From the NCBI GenBank assembly GCA_009746045.1, contig RPFO01000034.1:2122146-2167145 (forward strand): DNA of 45,000 bases, written 5' to 3'. Positions 20,566-30,762 of this stretch are shown here, piece by piece. A model generated the notes under the pieces. That model was given only the letters and a program-made list of their open reading frames with translations. It was not told the DNA's origin and searched no databases. Within the stretch, counting starts at the first letter, position 1; every line of letters begins with the position of its first letter. A program made the translations under genes and the position numbers. The DNA comes from Mesostigma viride. Its lineage: Eukaryota; Streptophyta; Mesostigmatophyceae; Mesostigmatales; Mesostigmataceae.

Positions 20566-20720
20566 TAAATTATAACATGACTCCGTTGGGAGATCATGTA
20601 GCACAGATTCCTTGCTGGAGGGGTGGAGGTGGGCGAAGCCGCGTAATCGAACTAACCTAACTCTAAGCTATCTAGTCTAGAAAATCCCAACTACACTACT
20701 CAGCAAAACGCCCCTATATA
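20566..20720 (-). mobile_element. 3' end of a second retroelement family, copy 1
   Basis: On the minus strand the sequence ends in a hairpin (20575..20599) and a TAATTTAAT tail. The hairpin has the same CTCC-CAAC-GGAG core as the ORF1-only family, but its lower stem is changed on both sides (ACATGA with TCATGT). The upstream sequence (ggggcgttttgctgagtag, ccaactacactac) matches 22692..22840 but not the ORF1-family 3'UTR, so this is a different element sharing only the terminal structure. Confidence 0.6.
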
Positions 20721-21196
20721 GGCATGCCTCTTATTTGATTGCAAGGTACCTCTTAATTAATCTCGGACCCCACCCTCCGCTTATTTGCTAATTTGCTATA
20801 GAAAAGAGCCCATTTTACCCCGACTTGTCATGGCACCCGCACACTGCATGACACAGTACATGATCCAGGCACGTCACCAGCTCGATCGATCACATCATTT
20901 CATTCGCACCCCTCTGGCCGTGGGAGAGTCACGGGGTACTGCAACTTTTGAGTAGGTACCTTTAATCGATTCCTGTTTGATGCACAGCAAGTCGATCTTG
21001 CTAACGGGGGCATGCATGGGACCTCCCCCTTCTCTCGATCGTTGCCTTGAAAAGCAGGCCACAGGTTAAATCAAACTGCTCACTGGTGGGAGAGGCTAGC
21101 AACTGACTACTATGGGTGCAATAAGTAGCTTCGACATTGCAAAGCATGCAGTTTAAGGCCCATATGCAATGGTCCAAAAGCAAAACTCCCGATCGC

Positions 21197-21925
21197 GGGC
21201 CACGAGCCATGATGAGCCACGAGATAGCCAAGGCTGACGGCAGCTCCCATAACTTTCACGGCCGGTGGGCTCCAAATTTTGCCGCGACTATCACAATTGC
21301 TTCGTCTCTCTAAGACCCACACACTGATATATTTTTCCGATCGAAGCTATTACGCAATATTATGACGAGCAAACTCACCTCGACGCAGCTAGCTGGAGGC
21401 AGCGCTGAGCCCTAAACTTAGCTACGCATGAAGCTACGCCTAGAGTTCCGCTACCTGGCCTGGAAGGCAGCGGCCCCACCTCCCAATCTGTAGTGGTACA
21501 TATTAATTCCGACGGCGCCCCTTCTTCGGCCAAGGCTCGCTGACGGCCTGACTCCTGAGCCCGGCCAAGCGCAGTCGTCCTGCCGAGCCACCCAGCTTTT
21601 ACGATTTTCCAATCGACGCCCACTTTAATTGGCAAAAAGGTCTGAGTGGATGTCCACTCAGCATCTGTCCAGCTGCACGTCCTTTTTAACGGAACGTACG
21701 ATGTCCACGCTTTTTAATCTGTGTTACAAACTCCACCACCAAACAGGCCGTGGCCAATTTGCCTGCCGTCAGGTGACGCGCCTCCCGGGATCGAGGGCTG
21801 CAATTAAGCTGAAGAGCTACACCCGTCCCCACGTTCAGCACATCGCCCATTGCCCGAGGAGGAGGGAGCGCTCCCTTCTCGGGCGGTCCGATCGACGCCG
21901 AGACCAAACGATGATATAAACCTTC
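21197..21925 (+). mobile_element. Diverged 5' part of an ORF1-type retroelement, copy 3
   Basis: Positions 21197..21420 align with the 5'UTR and ORF1 start of the copies at 15160 and 23052 (gagccacgag, ggctgacggc, ctattacgcaatat). ORF1 starts at ATG 21362 but stops after 17 codons. Beyond it, traces of the N-terminal domain persist (pppcgtcc-type region and a LFNLCYKLHH frame near 21705..21740). The coding part is heavily decayed and its 3' end was not located. Confidence 0.55.
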
Positions 21926-22659
21926 TCCCACCTGGATGCACTAACTTTCGCACGCATCGGCACATGGCATCATGAAGCGCGCATAAACTCGGGTACCTAG
22001 TGGAGATGGCTGCGACAGGAAAGCTGGTCAATTAACTCGAGTTCTGCCCCGCTCTGGGACCAGCGCAGGCCGCTCCTCCTGCTGGACAGTAGCTCCATGC
22101 ATCGTGCATATTGACGTATGAAAACGGCTGCCAACGTACGGGCCAACGCTGTTAATTGCGTACGAGCGCTCCCATAGGCCGGCGGGCGCGAGCGCGTTCT
22201 CGCTGTCCGCAATCCAGTGTTTCCTATCTACAACAAACACCCTATCCTCTAACTACGGATCCCCGCCCGAAGGCTCGAAAATAGCCAGCGCCCCTTTATA
22301 GTCGATCACGGCTGCCCCAACATGGATCCCCCCCCGCCGTTCCACACTTCCGCTAGTCTCCTTCCCAACATATCGAAGCATCGGCCTAGCTGCTGGCAGG
22401 CGCACTATCAACGCCATCTACGCCCCATCTGAATTTCACTAACCTGGCGTTCAGCACACAAATAACGACCAGGCACAAATTAATTAATTAACAGATTACA
22501 GCGTTACGTGAGGGAAACATATGGTAACAAACCAAGAAGGTAAATATGAGAAACCAAAACTAAGAAGGAAAAAGAGGACACACACACACGAAGGGATTAA
22601 AAGAAAAAGTAAGAATCTGTGGCCACATGAGGCAGCCCCACTGCCCCGCTATGCTTTGC

Positions 22660-22860
22660 TATTAAAATTAAATTTAAATTAAATTATTATAACATGACTC
22701 CGTGCAGGGAGATCATGAAGGCGGCACGTATTCCGCCTTGCGTGATGGATGGAGGTGAGCCAAGCCGCGATAGCTAACTAAGCTAACTCTGCTAATCTAG
22801 ATTAAATCCTAACTACTCTACTCAGCAAAGCGCCCCTTTTTCCTGGCGGGGGGGCTTCAA
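22660..22860 (-). mobile_element. 3' end of the second retroelement family, copy 2
   Basis: It matches 20566..20720 in the same orientation. A hairpin at 22692..22718 keeps the ACATGACTCC and GGAGATCATG arms around an altered loop, followed on the minus strand by an AT-rich TAATTTAA-type tail (22661..22691). It is truncated or diverged upstream, and there is no coding sequence. Confidence 0.6.
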
Positions 22861-22902
22861 TGCCCACGTACAGGGGCTGGCGTGCGGGCCTGCAGACAAT
22901 TA

Positions 22903-23000
22903 ATTAATTAATTAACTAGTTGATTAAACTCGTGCTCCCGTTGGGGAGTCACGGAGCACCGAAGTGCTTTCAATCCCTGTACATATGTGCACAACAGGAA
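22903..23000 (-). mobile_element. Third 3'-end type with the same loop core
   Basis: On the minus strand, 22959..22932 contains GTGCTCC, then CTCCCCAACGGGAG, then CAC, followed by gagtttaatcaactag and a (TTAA)n tail at 22900..22917. A similar arrangement lies at 31793..31820 on the plus strand. The CCCAACGG core is shared with the other two 3'-end types. No coding region can be attached to it. The stretch 21926..22660 has no recognised gene. Confidence 0.45.
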
Positions 23001-23229
23001 GAAAGGGCAGAGACCTCCTTTCTCCTTAATTCATGCCTAAGGCATGCCACAGAAGCGAGCCACGAGCCACGAGCCACGAGCCACGAGCCACGAGGTAGCC
23101 ATGGCTGACGGCGGAGCTCATAACTTTCACGTTTGAGCCCCGAATCCAGCTGTGAATATCACTATCGCTTCGTCTTTCTAAGACGCACATGCTGATATAA
23201 TTTTCCGAATCTATTACGCAATATTATAT

Positions 23230-24627
23230 ATGACAAGCAAACGCTCCTCGACGCAACGCAGTTTGGCGGATGCGCTCTGCCATGAAAATACGTCTGCAGC
23301 TCCGGCTGCAGCTTCGCCCTCAGGCCGGCAGGCAGCGGTGACACTAGTCGCGCACTGGTGGTCGCCCCGCACCCTCCCGAGCTCAATCAATGCCTCGCCA
23401 TCGGCATCGCCTGACCCTAAACGCACCCGCTCAGCCGACAAAACAGGAGGGTCTTCACGCCCCTCAGAACTGCGCGGGCTTTCGGCCCCAACCTTTCAAG
23501 GTCGATGATCACGACTGGACCAACATGTCCCCGGCAACTGCCCTGCATTGCACCTTCTACGGGGACTACGCCTCGCTTTACGACCTGTGCCTCCATCTCC
23601 ATGACATCAATCGCCTCATCACCTCGGACGGCGCAGCTGCTGGCACAACATCAGCGTTCTGTTCGGGTGCACCCGGCCCCCAACTCCAGCACATGATCCT
23701 TGAAACTCCCTTCTCATGTGCGCACTCTGATGGCGAGATCTGGGCTCCATCCATCTCCACCCCCACACTCCGTTCCATCCTTACGGAAGCCTTTAAGCAG
23801 CACGTGACCCCCCTTGCCGCCGATGTGGTAGCAATGGGCGGCACGCTGGCTACTGAGCTTCCTCACCTTTCCACCACCGTCGCCTCCACCTCCACCGCCA
23901 TTTCCGCCTAGCTCCACTGCCGACATCAAGGCCCAGCTCCTCGACCTCGACCAGCGCCTCCAAGCCACCGCCACCGCCCTTGAGTGCTTGCATGACACCG
24001 CCGGCCTCACCGCCCAGGCGATGAAGAAAATCGCTGCCCAGCCGGCATCTGCTGGCCCGGCCAGCGATGCTCCCTCCACCTGGGCGGACTTAATTGCTTA
24101 CATAAGCATCATACCACCTCCACCACCTCCACCATCGCGGCACAGCTCAAGCATGCAACAAGCCCTCGACCTTCGCGAGGAGGCCGACATCACCCAGCGC
24201 AGCCACAATGTCATCGTCAAGCACTTCGACCAGCACTTCGACCAGGTGAGACCTCGACGACTCTTCTCATGGCATTTAAGCGCGACATTCTTGCCCCCAT
24301 GCAACTCACTGGTGAGCTGCGGATGTCGGCTGTCCGCCTCCCCCGCGCGCGGGGTAAGGCTGGCCCGGCACCCGTGCTCCTCACCTTTAACTGAGTACAT
24401 GGCGGACAAGCTGTCGTTCCTTAAATGCCGCAAGAAGCTCTCGAGGACTCGCTTCACGCTGGACGACGACTTGACCCTGGCCCAGCAACAGCGGCGACGC
24501 GAGCTATGGCCGACCTACCTTCAGCACTCTCCGGCAGAGCGCAGGGGGGAAGCCGGTATACTGGAGGGGGGCGGTCATCCACGTTGACCACAAGCCCTGG
24601 CAGCCCCCTCCTGCCACCTCAGACTAG
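23230..24627 (+). pseudogene. L1-like ORF1 protein, copy 2, several frame breaks
   Basis: The start (MTSKRSSTQRSLADAL) and the ENTSAAPAAASP block match the copy at 15310. Pieces follow in at least three frames: 23390..23911 (FYGDYASLYDLCLHLHD, then LTEAFKQHVTPLAADVVAMGG), a coiled-coil-like stretch after 23911, and 23988..24587 (LDLREEADITQRS, then TLDDDLTLAQQQRRRELWP). It has more lesions than copy 1, so it is not translatable as read. Residues shared between the copies mark the conserved domains: the ALEQHV/AFKQHV helix and the DDDLT C-terminal block. Confidence 0.65.
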
Positions 24628-24695
24628 GGAATATATCCCAACGTAGTGTATAGATTAGTCAGGCTTAGCCTAGCATGTGGCCCATGCACGCGCAT

Positions 24696-25054
24696 TAATT
24701 AATTAATTAGGAACATAACTCCGTTGGGAGTATATGTAGCACATAACCCTGAGAAGGGGCATATGAGCCTATAATACATTCTAAGCTACTTCCTGCAAGG
24801 GTGGGAATGTAAACAACACTTGCTCTAGGTGCACCAGGGCACCCGCACCCTCATGGTCTATCACGCTATGCCCGGGTAAGGGGGGAGCATGCCTGTGAGG
24901 GGGAAGATCATCATGGCTATACAAGAGCTATGGCATGGCTTCTCAGCAGAGAGTGACTCCCTGCATGGGCACAACATTACTAAATAAGGCTAGGCATCGT
25001 CTGGAGGGTGGCACATCATAGGCACACATGTACATGATTAAATAAAGCAATGTA
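24696..25054 (-). mobile_element. Nested, 5'-truncated retroelement copy (359 bp)
   Basis: It is flanked by the 12-bp duplication ATGCACGCGCAT at 24684..24695 and 25055..25066. The minus strand carries the last 340 bp of the ORF1-family 3'UTR, its hairpin (24713..24737) and a TAATTAAT tail against the left duplication. It sits inside the 3'UTR of copy 2 in the opposite orientation, so 24696..25054 and 25165..25445 form a large imperfect inverted repeat. Confidence 0.85.
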
Positions 25055-25447
25055 ATGCACGCGCATGTGCGCCCATAATGGCCTCCATGGATGATGCCTT
25101 CAACATTTATAGCCAAGCCATGCCTATAATGGGACTTCACATGGATGTTCAATGCATTAAAAGAATTTAGCCATGCTATGCCTATGCAGAGAGACGCTCT
25201 CTGTTGAGAAGCCATGCCCTAGCTCTTGTATAGCCATGAGGATCTTCCTCCCCCATGCCGGGATCCCCTTATGTAGTTGGGTTGAACCCGAGACAGCATG
25301 GTGGGGCCGGTGCCCTTGAGGCACCTAGAGCAAGTGTTGCTTACATTCCGCTCTTGCAGGAAGTAGCCCAGAATGTATTAAAAGCCATATGCCCATTCTC
25401 CGGGATATGTGCTACATGTACTCCCAACGGAGTTATGTTACTAATTA

Positions 25448-25839
25448 ATGCCACACTGAAGCAATCGGACACGATAAACGATCCGGCAAGGTCTGTGGCC
25501 GGGTGCAATAAGACCCGCGCGTGAACATATCCGGAACAAGGAGTGTGGGCAAGGAAGCTAATCATAGCCAGGACGTAGCATGGCTGGCCGGCTGTACAAA
25601 GGCTACTACTGAAGCTAAGGCTAAGGCTGGTTCTGTACCGTGCCCAGGTTAGCGGTGCACGTATCGACTAGGTATGGTACGTGGCAAGGGTTGAAGGTTC
25701 CTTTACTCTGTATTGGCACCCACGTGACGCAGTCACGTGCTTATTAATTAATTAGTGGTGGCAAGGCTAGGCAAATATTCTAGGCATGGCTGCCATGGCG
25801 GCAGTGACTAGTAAAGGGAAAGCTAGGGCTATTCTAGCC
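25448..25839. other. No gene; solitary CACGTG palindrome
   Basis: The palindrome CACGTGACGCAGTCACGTG at 25722..25740, followed by ttattaattaattag, equals the tip of the foldback element at 17220. It may be a solo or truncated end of that family. No other feature is recognised. Confidence 0.45.
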
Positions 25840-26230
25840 CGCAGGGGGCGTCCACATCTTGCGGTTGATCATCAGGTCCCCGCCCCTCCAGTACACAATT
25901 GGGCTTCTCACTTCTGGGGGTCCTGCTTGTGGCGGAGGTATTCCGGCCACAGGTCGCGTTGCTGCTGCTGCTGAGCGGGGGCCCAGGTCGTCGTCCAGCG
26001 TCCAGGTGATCGGTTGTGCAACCTCTTGCGACGAGAAAGGAACCGCTGCATGCTTGTCCTCAGGGGAGGGGAAGGTGAGCAGGACTGGTGGCCGGGGGAG
26101 CCGCCTTGTCCCGTGAGTGGGGAAGGCGGTGGCACCCGCGCAGTTCTACCTCACCTACCAGGCCCATGAGGGTAAGGAGCTCGTCCTTGAGCTCGTCAGC
26201 AAGCTAGGGTGGTTGACGTCTCACCTGGCT
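25840..26230 (-). pseudogene. Fragment of a divergent ORF1 (RNA-binding core and C-terminal domain)
   Basis: Minus-strand frames give, in order, LMGLVGEVELRGCHRLP, PPVLLTFPSPEDKHA, TLDDDLGP and AQQQQQRDLWPEYLRHKQ. These align with the ORF1 core of the copy at 15310 (LARMGLLGEIKLTAHRLP through QQQRRRELWPTYL). Frame changes separate the blocks. It is more diverged than the 2-kb family, so it is an older relative. The Q-run is a local expansion. Confidence 0.6.
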
Positions 26231-26251
26231 GGGGACGTGCGCCCGCCGAAT

Positions 26252-26265
26252 TTTTGGCGCCAAAA
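26252..26265. promoter_or_regulatory. Perfect E2F-type palindrome
   Basis: TTTTGGCGCCAAAA is a 14-bp perfect palindrome containing the classical E2F/DP site TTTGGCGCCAAA. It lies 48 bp upstream of the ATG at 26313 and about 460 bp upstream of the Mutator-like reading frame. Regulation is inferred. Confidence 0.4.
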
Positions 26266-26312
26266 TTTCGCGGTACCGTCCGACGAGTGAAAAGTGAGCT
26301 AGGGTGGCGGCG

Positions 26313-26687
26313 ATGCACGAGTGCAATGCACGAGCGATGGCGAACACCCGAGCTGACGCCAGGCTAGAAAATGCTTGTCTCGCGCGACTTAGGGCATGGC
26401 AAACGGACTCTGAATTTTCCGGCGTCAACCTAGATGATTTGTTGAACCGGGACAAATTAATTGCGCTGCCTCCATGCGGCAAGAATCACGTACCTCCAAA
26501 GCCGGGTGATTCGGCACCTGCTAAACTCCGTCATGCTGCCTATCGCAATTTTGCGGATCCTTTTGGCTGGCTTAAGGACGGGAAATTCGCAAAACCCCTG
26601 CCTGGTGAATTTGAGACAATTGTTAAAGACCGGTTTCCTGACCCCAAGGGGATTTACACCGGTTTTATCGAGACTTCGGACAGATAG
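26313..26687 (+). CDS. Hypothetical protein, 124 aa
   Basis: An uninterrupted frame runs from ATG 26313 to TAG 26687. I do not recognise a family. The sequence is hydrophilic and globular in composition, with no signal peptide or membrane segment (NLDDLLNRDKLIALPPCG, then RNFADPFGWLKDGKFAKP). It ends 39 bp before the Mutator-like frame on the same strand and has the E2F-type palindrome just upstream. It could therefore be an accessory ORF or a 5' exon of that transposon; a gene-sized chance ORF cannot be excluded. Confidence 0.4.
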   Translation: MHECNARAMANTRADARLENACLARLRAWQTDSEFSGVNLDDLLNRDKLIALPPCGKNHVPPKPGDSAPAKLRHAAYRNFADPFGWLKDGKFAKPLPGEFETIVKDRFPDPKGIYTGFIETSDR

Positions 26688-26726
26688 ATTTTCGCCTGAG
26701 TTTCTGTAACGCAGGCTTCTGTCGTG

Positions 26727-29191
26727 ATGGGGGGTGTTTCTGAACAAAAAGCTGCGCAACGTAAGCGTCGGCAGGCAGAGGCAGTAGGCAAGGATGAGCC
26801 GCAAAAATCAACTGCGAAACGAGGGCGTGGAAGGCCGCTCGGCTGCAAGAATGGGCCGCGGGTCAGTGGGCAGGCCAAAGAAACAGCAGAAGAAAAAAGG
26901 GCAGGGTGATAAAAAGCGCAAGCAGAACACGGTCGGCATTGAAACTGGCGCTGCACCAGCAGTTAACGATGGCATCATGGCAGAGCCCACCTCGCCTAAG
27001 TCACCTGACGAAGGTATGCCTGGCGATGCTCGCATCCGCTTTCCGGCATCTAGGTACTCGTTCTCGCCTGTTTCGCTTGACGAGTGGGGGCATTTCAAGA
27101 AGTCGTCATCCACCACCTGTGATCCTATTTCTAGGGGCCAGCCTTTCACCTTTACACGCATGATTGTGGACACGCAGTGCCTGGCCTCTGCCTTCACACA
27201 AATGCGCTGCCCATCATGTGCTGAGCTTAGCATTCAAGTGGCAGAAAAGCCTGATCCCCAGCACAAGGCAGTACCTGAGCTTATCATTTATTGCAGCAAT
27301 GCCGCCTGCCTTTCTGCATGAGAATGAGGAGCCCTGGCAGATGCCGTGCCCAACACAAGAGGGGGGGGGGTTGCTCCACTGGGCTCTGAGCGTGCTGGGG
27401 TCAGTGCCCTCCTAGCTCTTGCCACTACTATCTTTTCTATCACACGCCCCGAGCTGCATGCTGCGCCTGTTTACCATGCTAGGGCTGCCCTTCCCCACGC
27501 GCAGTCGTGCGTGGGAGGCCAACGTGGCAACTGCCAAGGAGGCCATTGATGAACACCTCCACCACATCATCATGCACAACCGTGAGGAAGTGAGGAAGTG
27601 GGAGCAAAAGGAGGGCAGGTTTCCTGTGGATGAGGAGGGCAGGCAGGGCACGCGCGTAAGCATTGATGGCTCGTGGCCAAACAAGGGATTCCATTCGCTG
27701 TTGGGGCAGCAGCTGGCCGTGCACGATGTGCTCAAGCTCGTCATAGCTCACCATGTCAGTGCTAAGTAGTGTGCCTCGTGCAGCGCGGTAGAGGGCAAGG
27801 TGGATGAGGTTGGCAACCCCTTGGCTCCCACTCCCCATCGGTGTGCTACAAGAAGCATGTGAGGGCAGCAGCAAGTCAATGGAGGCGACGGGGGTGGTGG
27901 CCATGCTGCGTGATGTGCAGTCCTTGCACGCGGGTGTGTCCACGGGGCAGGTGGTGCACGAGGAGGAGGGGGTGGAGCGGGCTAGCAAGCCAGAGGCCCA
28001 GCTGTTGTACGTTGAGAAGGTGGTCTCGGATGGGGACACGAGCTGGTTGTGTCAGGCACGTGAGGATCCGGTGTTGAAGGGGGAGGGCCACGTCCCGGGC
28101 AAGGACCATGACCTCAACCACCTAGCTAGCAACATGCACGCTGCACTAGCCAACACCAAAAAGGAATGGCTGTCCAAGCACAAGGGGGTGCTGGGTGAGA
28201 AGGGCCACATCCACTGCATGATGCGGGGCTTCAGGGCATGCGTGCGTGCAAACTGGCACAAGGGGGCAAAGTGGCTGGGGGGGGCACTGACCAACGCACG
28301 CGAGCACTACCACGGCAATCACGCGAGGTGCCATGCTTTTCCTAACCACAACCTGCAGCCAGATGGTAGCATCAAGGAGGAGCAGTGGTGCTGCGTGCAC
28401 AGGCTGCAGAAGAATGAGCCACCGTGGGGGGGTGACAGCACCAACTGGCTGCCGCGTGCGTCTACAAGGGGCAAGGACACAGTGGATGTGCAGGGGCTAG
28501 TGAAGGAGGTCTGGGATAGGTACACCACCCCCGACATCCTCGCAGGCCTCTGCCACAACTCAAGCTCCAACATCAATGAGTTTCACCACAGCATGCAGGT
28601 CATGAGCACACCTAATGGCAAGGGGGGGTTTCCTGCTGGCTTGTACCCCACGTGCTGTGCTGTGGGGATTTGTCGGGCGTCGGAGGGGGAGGACTGGTGG
28701 CCCGGGGCTGTAGCGCAGAAGCTAGGTGTGGATGCCTCACCCGCTGCCCTAGCCCAGCTCAGTGAGCTGCAGAAGAAGAGAAAGCGCCAGCAGGTGGTCA
28801 AGAAGACGCTAGAGTACAAGGCTGAGGCAGCCCGGGCGTGGCATGTGAAGCGTGGCCATCGCTGGGATGAGGGCAAGGTAGATGCCCAGAGGGGCCAGGT
28901 CACCTACAGCAAGGGGGTGCACTATGGGGGTGTGGGGGCTGCTACTGGGGGGCGGGGGCGGGCAGCAATGAGGATGATGATGACACTGCACACATCCCTT
29001 GCTTGCGCTGCTCTAAGACCGATGCATCTGATGATGACCCTTTCTTGCTGTGCAGCACACCCGGGTGCGATGGGGGGCTCCACCTGAGCTGCACGGTCCC
29101 TCTCCTGCCCAGCGTACCTGATGGGGACTGGTTCTGCCCAGTTTGCTGCGGGGAAGACTGTGATGATGGCAGTGATAGTGACAGTGACTAG
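26727..29191 (+). pseudogene. Mutator-like transposase with AT-hooks and C-terminal PHD finger, frameshifted
   Basis: Fragments in order: two AT-hook-like motifs (KRGRGRPLG, then VGRPKKQQKKKG) at the N-terminus; a region ending MRCPSCAELSIQV and LIIYCSNAAC, typical of the domain before the catalytic core; VSIDGSWPNKGF (27655..27690) with the first catalytic Asp; CASC plus HRC and EGSSKSMEATG; VVSDGDTSW (about 28020) with the second Asp; HDLNHLASNMHAAL; and SSNINEFHHSM (about 28570) with the Glu. This DDE set matches the Mutator-like transposase domain found beside YqaJ-type genes. A basic helix follows, then a PHD finger (PCLRCSKTD, LLCSTPGCDGGLHLSC, GDWFCPVCC) and an acidic tail ending at TAG 29191. 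A TAG at 27767 and four frame changes (near 26850, 27320..27400, 27850 and 28960) break it; two lie at G-runs and might be assembly errors. Terminal repeats were not found. Confidence 0.75.
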
Positions 29192-29832
29192 TATAATGGA
29201 CGCCCAGGTGGCATGCTGCCAAAGAGCATAACTTCCACACCGCTTGTCCAAATGCAGCCAGATTTTGCGAGCGTGTGTGTCGATGACTAATGGAATTTTA
29301 AACATCATGTTTGGCCCATTTCACATGTGTTTGGTATTTTATTATTTTTGGCATGTGTGAAAAACAGCGTTTTTGTACTTGCAAGAGCATAAAAATTCTA
29401 AAGCATGTCAGATATGGGTTGTGAGTGGCTCTAATTTTTGGCCACCGGCCCACGACCTGCTTGGAAAATATCATGGCTGGCCTGAATCGATGTGTGCATT
29501 GGCTGGGGCATACTGTGCCCTAATTAGCGTCTTTTTCTATTTTTAGCGCGATACCGGCGCGTGGTTGGGGGTAGAACCTTCAATGAATGCATGGATAACT
29601 CACTAAACATGTGATTTAGGGCCCCTAATCATGGCTGGGCATAATTCAATTGAATTCATATTGAAACAAGTGTATTCCAGTTTTGGGGGGTTTTGGTGGC
29701 ACACCTCCCCTTAATTCTGGGGCAAGCGACGCAGCACCACTAGCTCGGCATTCGCGGCGAGCGCGGTCGGTGGCCTCCCGTTGTTTTGCCTGGCGAAGGT
29801 CTTCAATCTCCTGGAGTTTTGTAGCGATGGCG
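29192..29832. other. No gene recognised
   Basis: AT-richer sequence downstream of the Mutator-like gene; the transposon's right end should lie here or nearby. No inverted repeat matching the 26200..26310 region was seen by eye. Confidence 0.4.
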
Positions 29833-30762
29833 TCAGTGGTTGAGGCGGTCGCTGACCGCCGCAGGTCCGCGTAGGAGTGCGACGTCAGAGGCTATCATCT
29901 GCCGGCCGGGTGGGCTGGGCTGCGTTGGTGGCCGTCTGCGCTGCAATCGCTGGGACCTGCGCGGCCAGGACGTCGGTTTGGGCGGACGTGCATGGCTTCG
30001 AGCTTCTTGACGAGCAAGCCGCACTTGCCTTTCACCTGATTTTAATAGGCGAGAGACAAGTGCAGCATGCGCCTCAGATGCCTGCGCCGCGGTCTGCAGC
30101 GCCGTGAACTGAGGTTGGAGCTTGTGGACGACCTTGGTTTCCATGTGCATTGGAGACCTGGGCCCGGCTCCACCATGTTGAGCGTCGTGTTCAGCGAGGT
30201 CAGCTTCTCGGCCAACGGCCAGGTCACGTGCGATCCTCCAGCACTGCTCGGATGTCATCCTTGCAGAGGGAGGGAGCCGATGTGGCTGCCGGCTGCACAG
30301 GCCGGGCTGGGGTGTGGAGCTTAAAGCGGTGAGGGCGTCTTCAGTGAGCTGGAAGTAGCTCACAAGTACAGGATAGCGAGGCGATGGGTGTGCTCTGGCC
30401 GGGCGAAGAACCTCTCCAGGTTCTCGTCGGGGATGGGCCCACCCCGGTGGGCCCAAGGAGCTTGCGTTCCGGCTGTGCTAAGAACTGGTCACTGTTTCGG
30501 CACACTATTTTGGCGCATTCTTCCTTGGTCAGGGCCATGCAGCCAGCGAAAGAAAGAAAAGAATTCGTGGCCTGGGAGGAAAGTTCGCCATTTGTGGTCG
30601 TGGTAGGGTTTCTTGGGCTCTGGTGAGGCGCTTGGCGATGGTTTTGCTGGCGATCGATGGGTTTGCGGGCCCAGACGGCCGGGAAAGGACGATGGCGAGT
30701 GGGTTGGGCTGGGAGCCGGAAAGCTCCTTTTCCAAACCTTGTTTTGCTTTTGGAGTCGTCAT
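29833..30762 (-). pseudogene. Remnant of another ORF1-like retroelement gene
   Basis: Minus-strand pieces in three frames run from ATG 30762. They include a basic/proline-rich N-terminus, then MALTKEECAKIVCRNSDQF, KLLGPTGVGP and PDENLERFFARPEHTH, then SYFQLTEDALTAL, followed by a long Ala/Leu/Gln-rich probable coiled coil (WPLAEKLTSLNTTLNMVEP). The layout resembles the N-terminal half of the ORF1 at 15310, but sequence similarity is weak. It is degraded by several frame changes. It could instead be an unrelated coiled-coil gene. Confidence 0.4.

Larger units (their letters stand above)
23052..25447 (+). mobile_element. ORF1-only retroelement, full-length copy 2 (with a nested insertion)
   Basis: It is flanked by ATGCCACA at 23044..23051 and 25448..25455. 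The 5'UTR begins with repeated gccacgag units (six here against two in copy 1). ORF1 runs 23230..24627, then the 3'UTR, interrupted by 24696..25054, resumes at about 25067 and ends in the hairpin at 25414..25438 and a TAATTA tail. Without the insert and its duplication the length is about 2.02 kb, close to the 1995 bp of copy 1. There is no ORF2. Confidence 0.85.
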
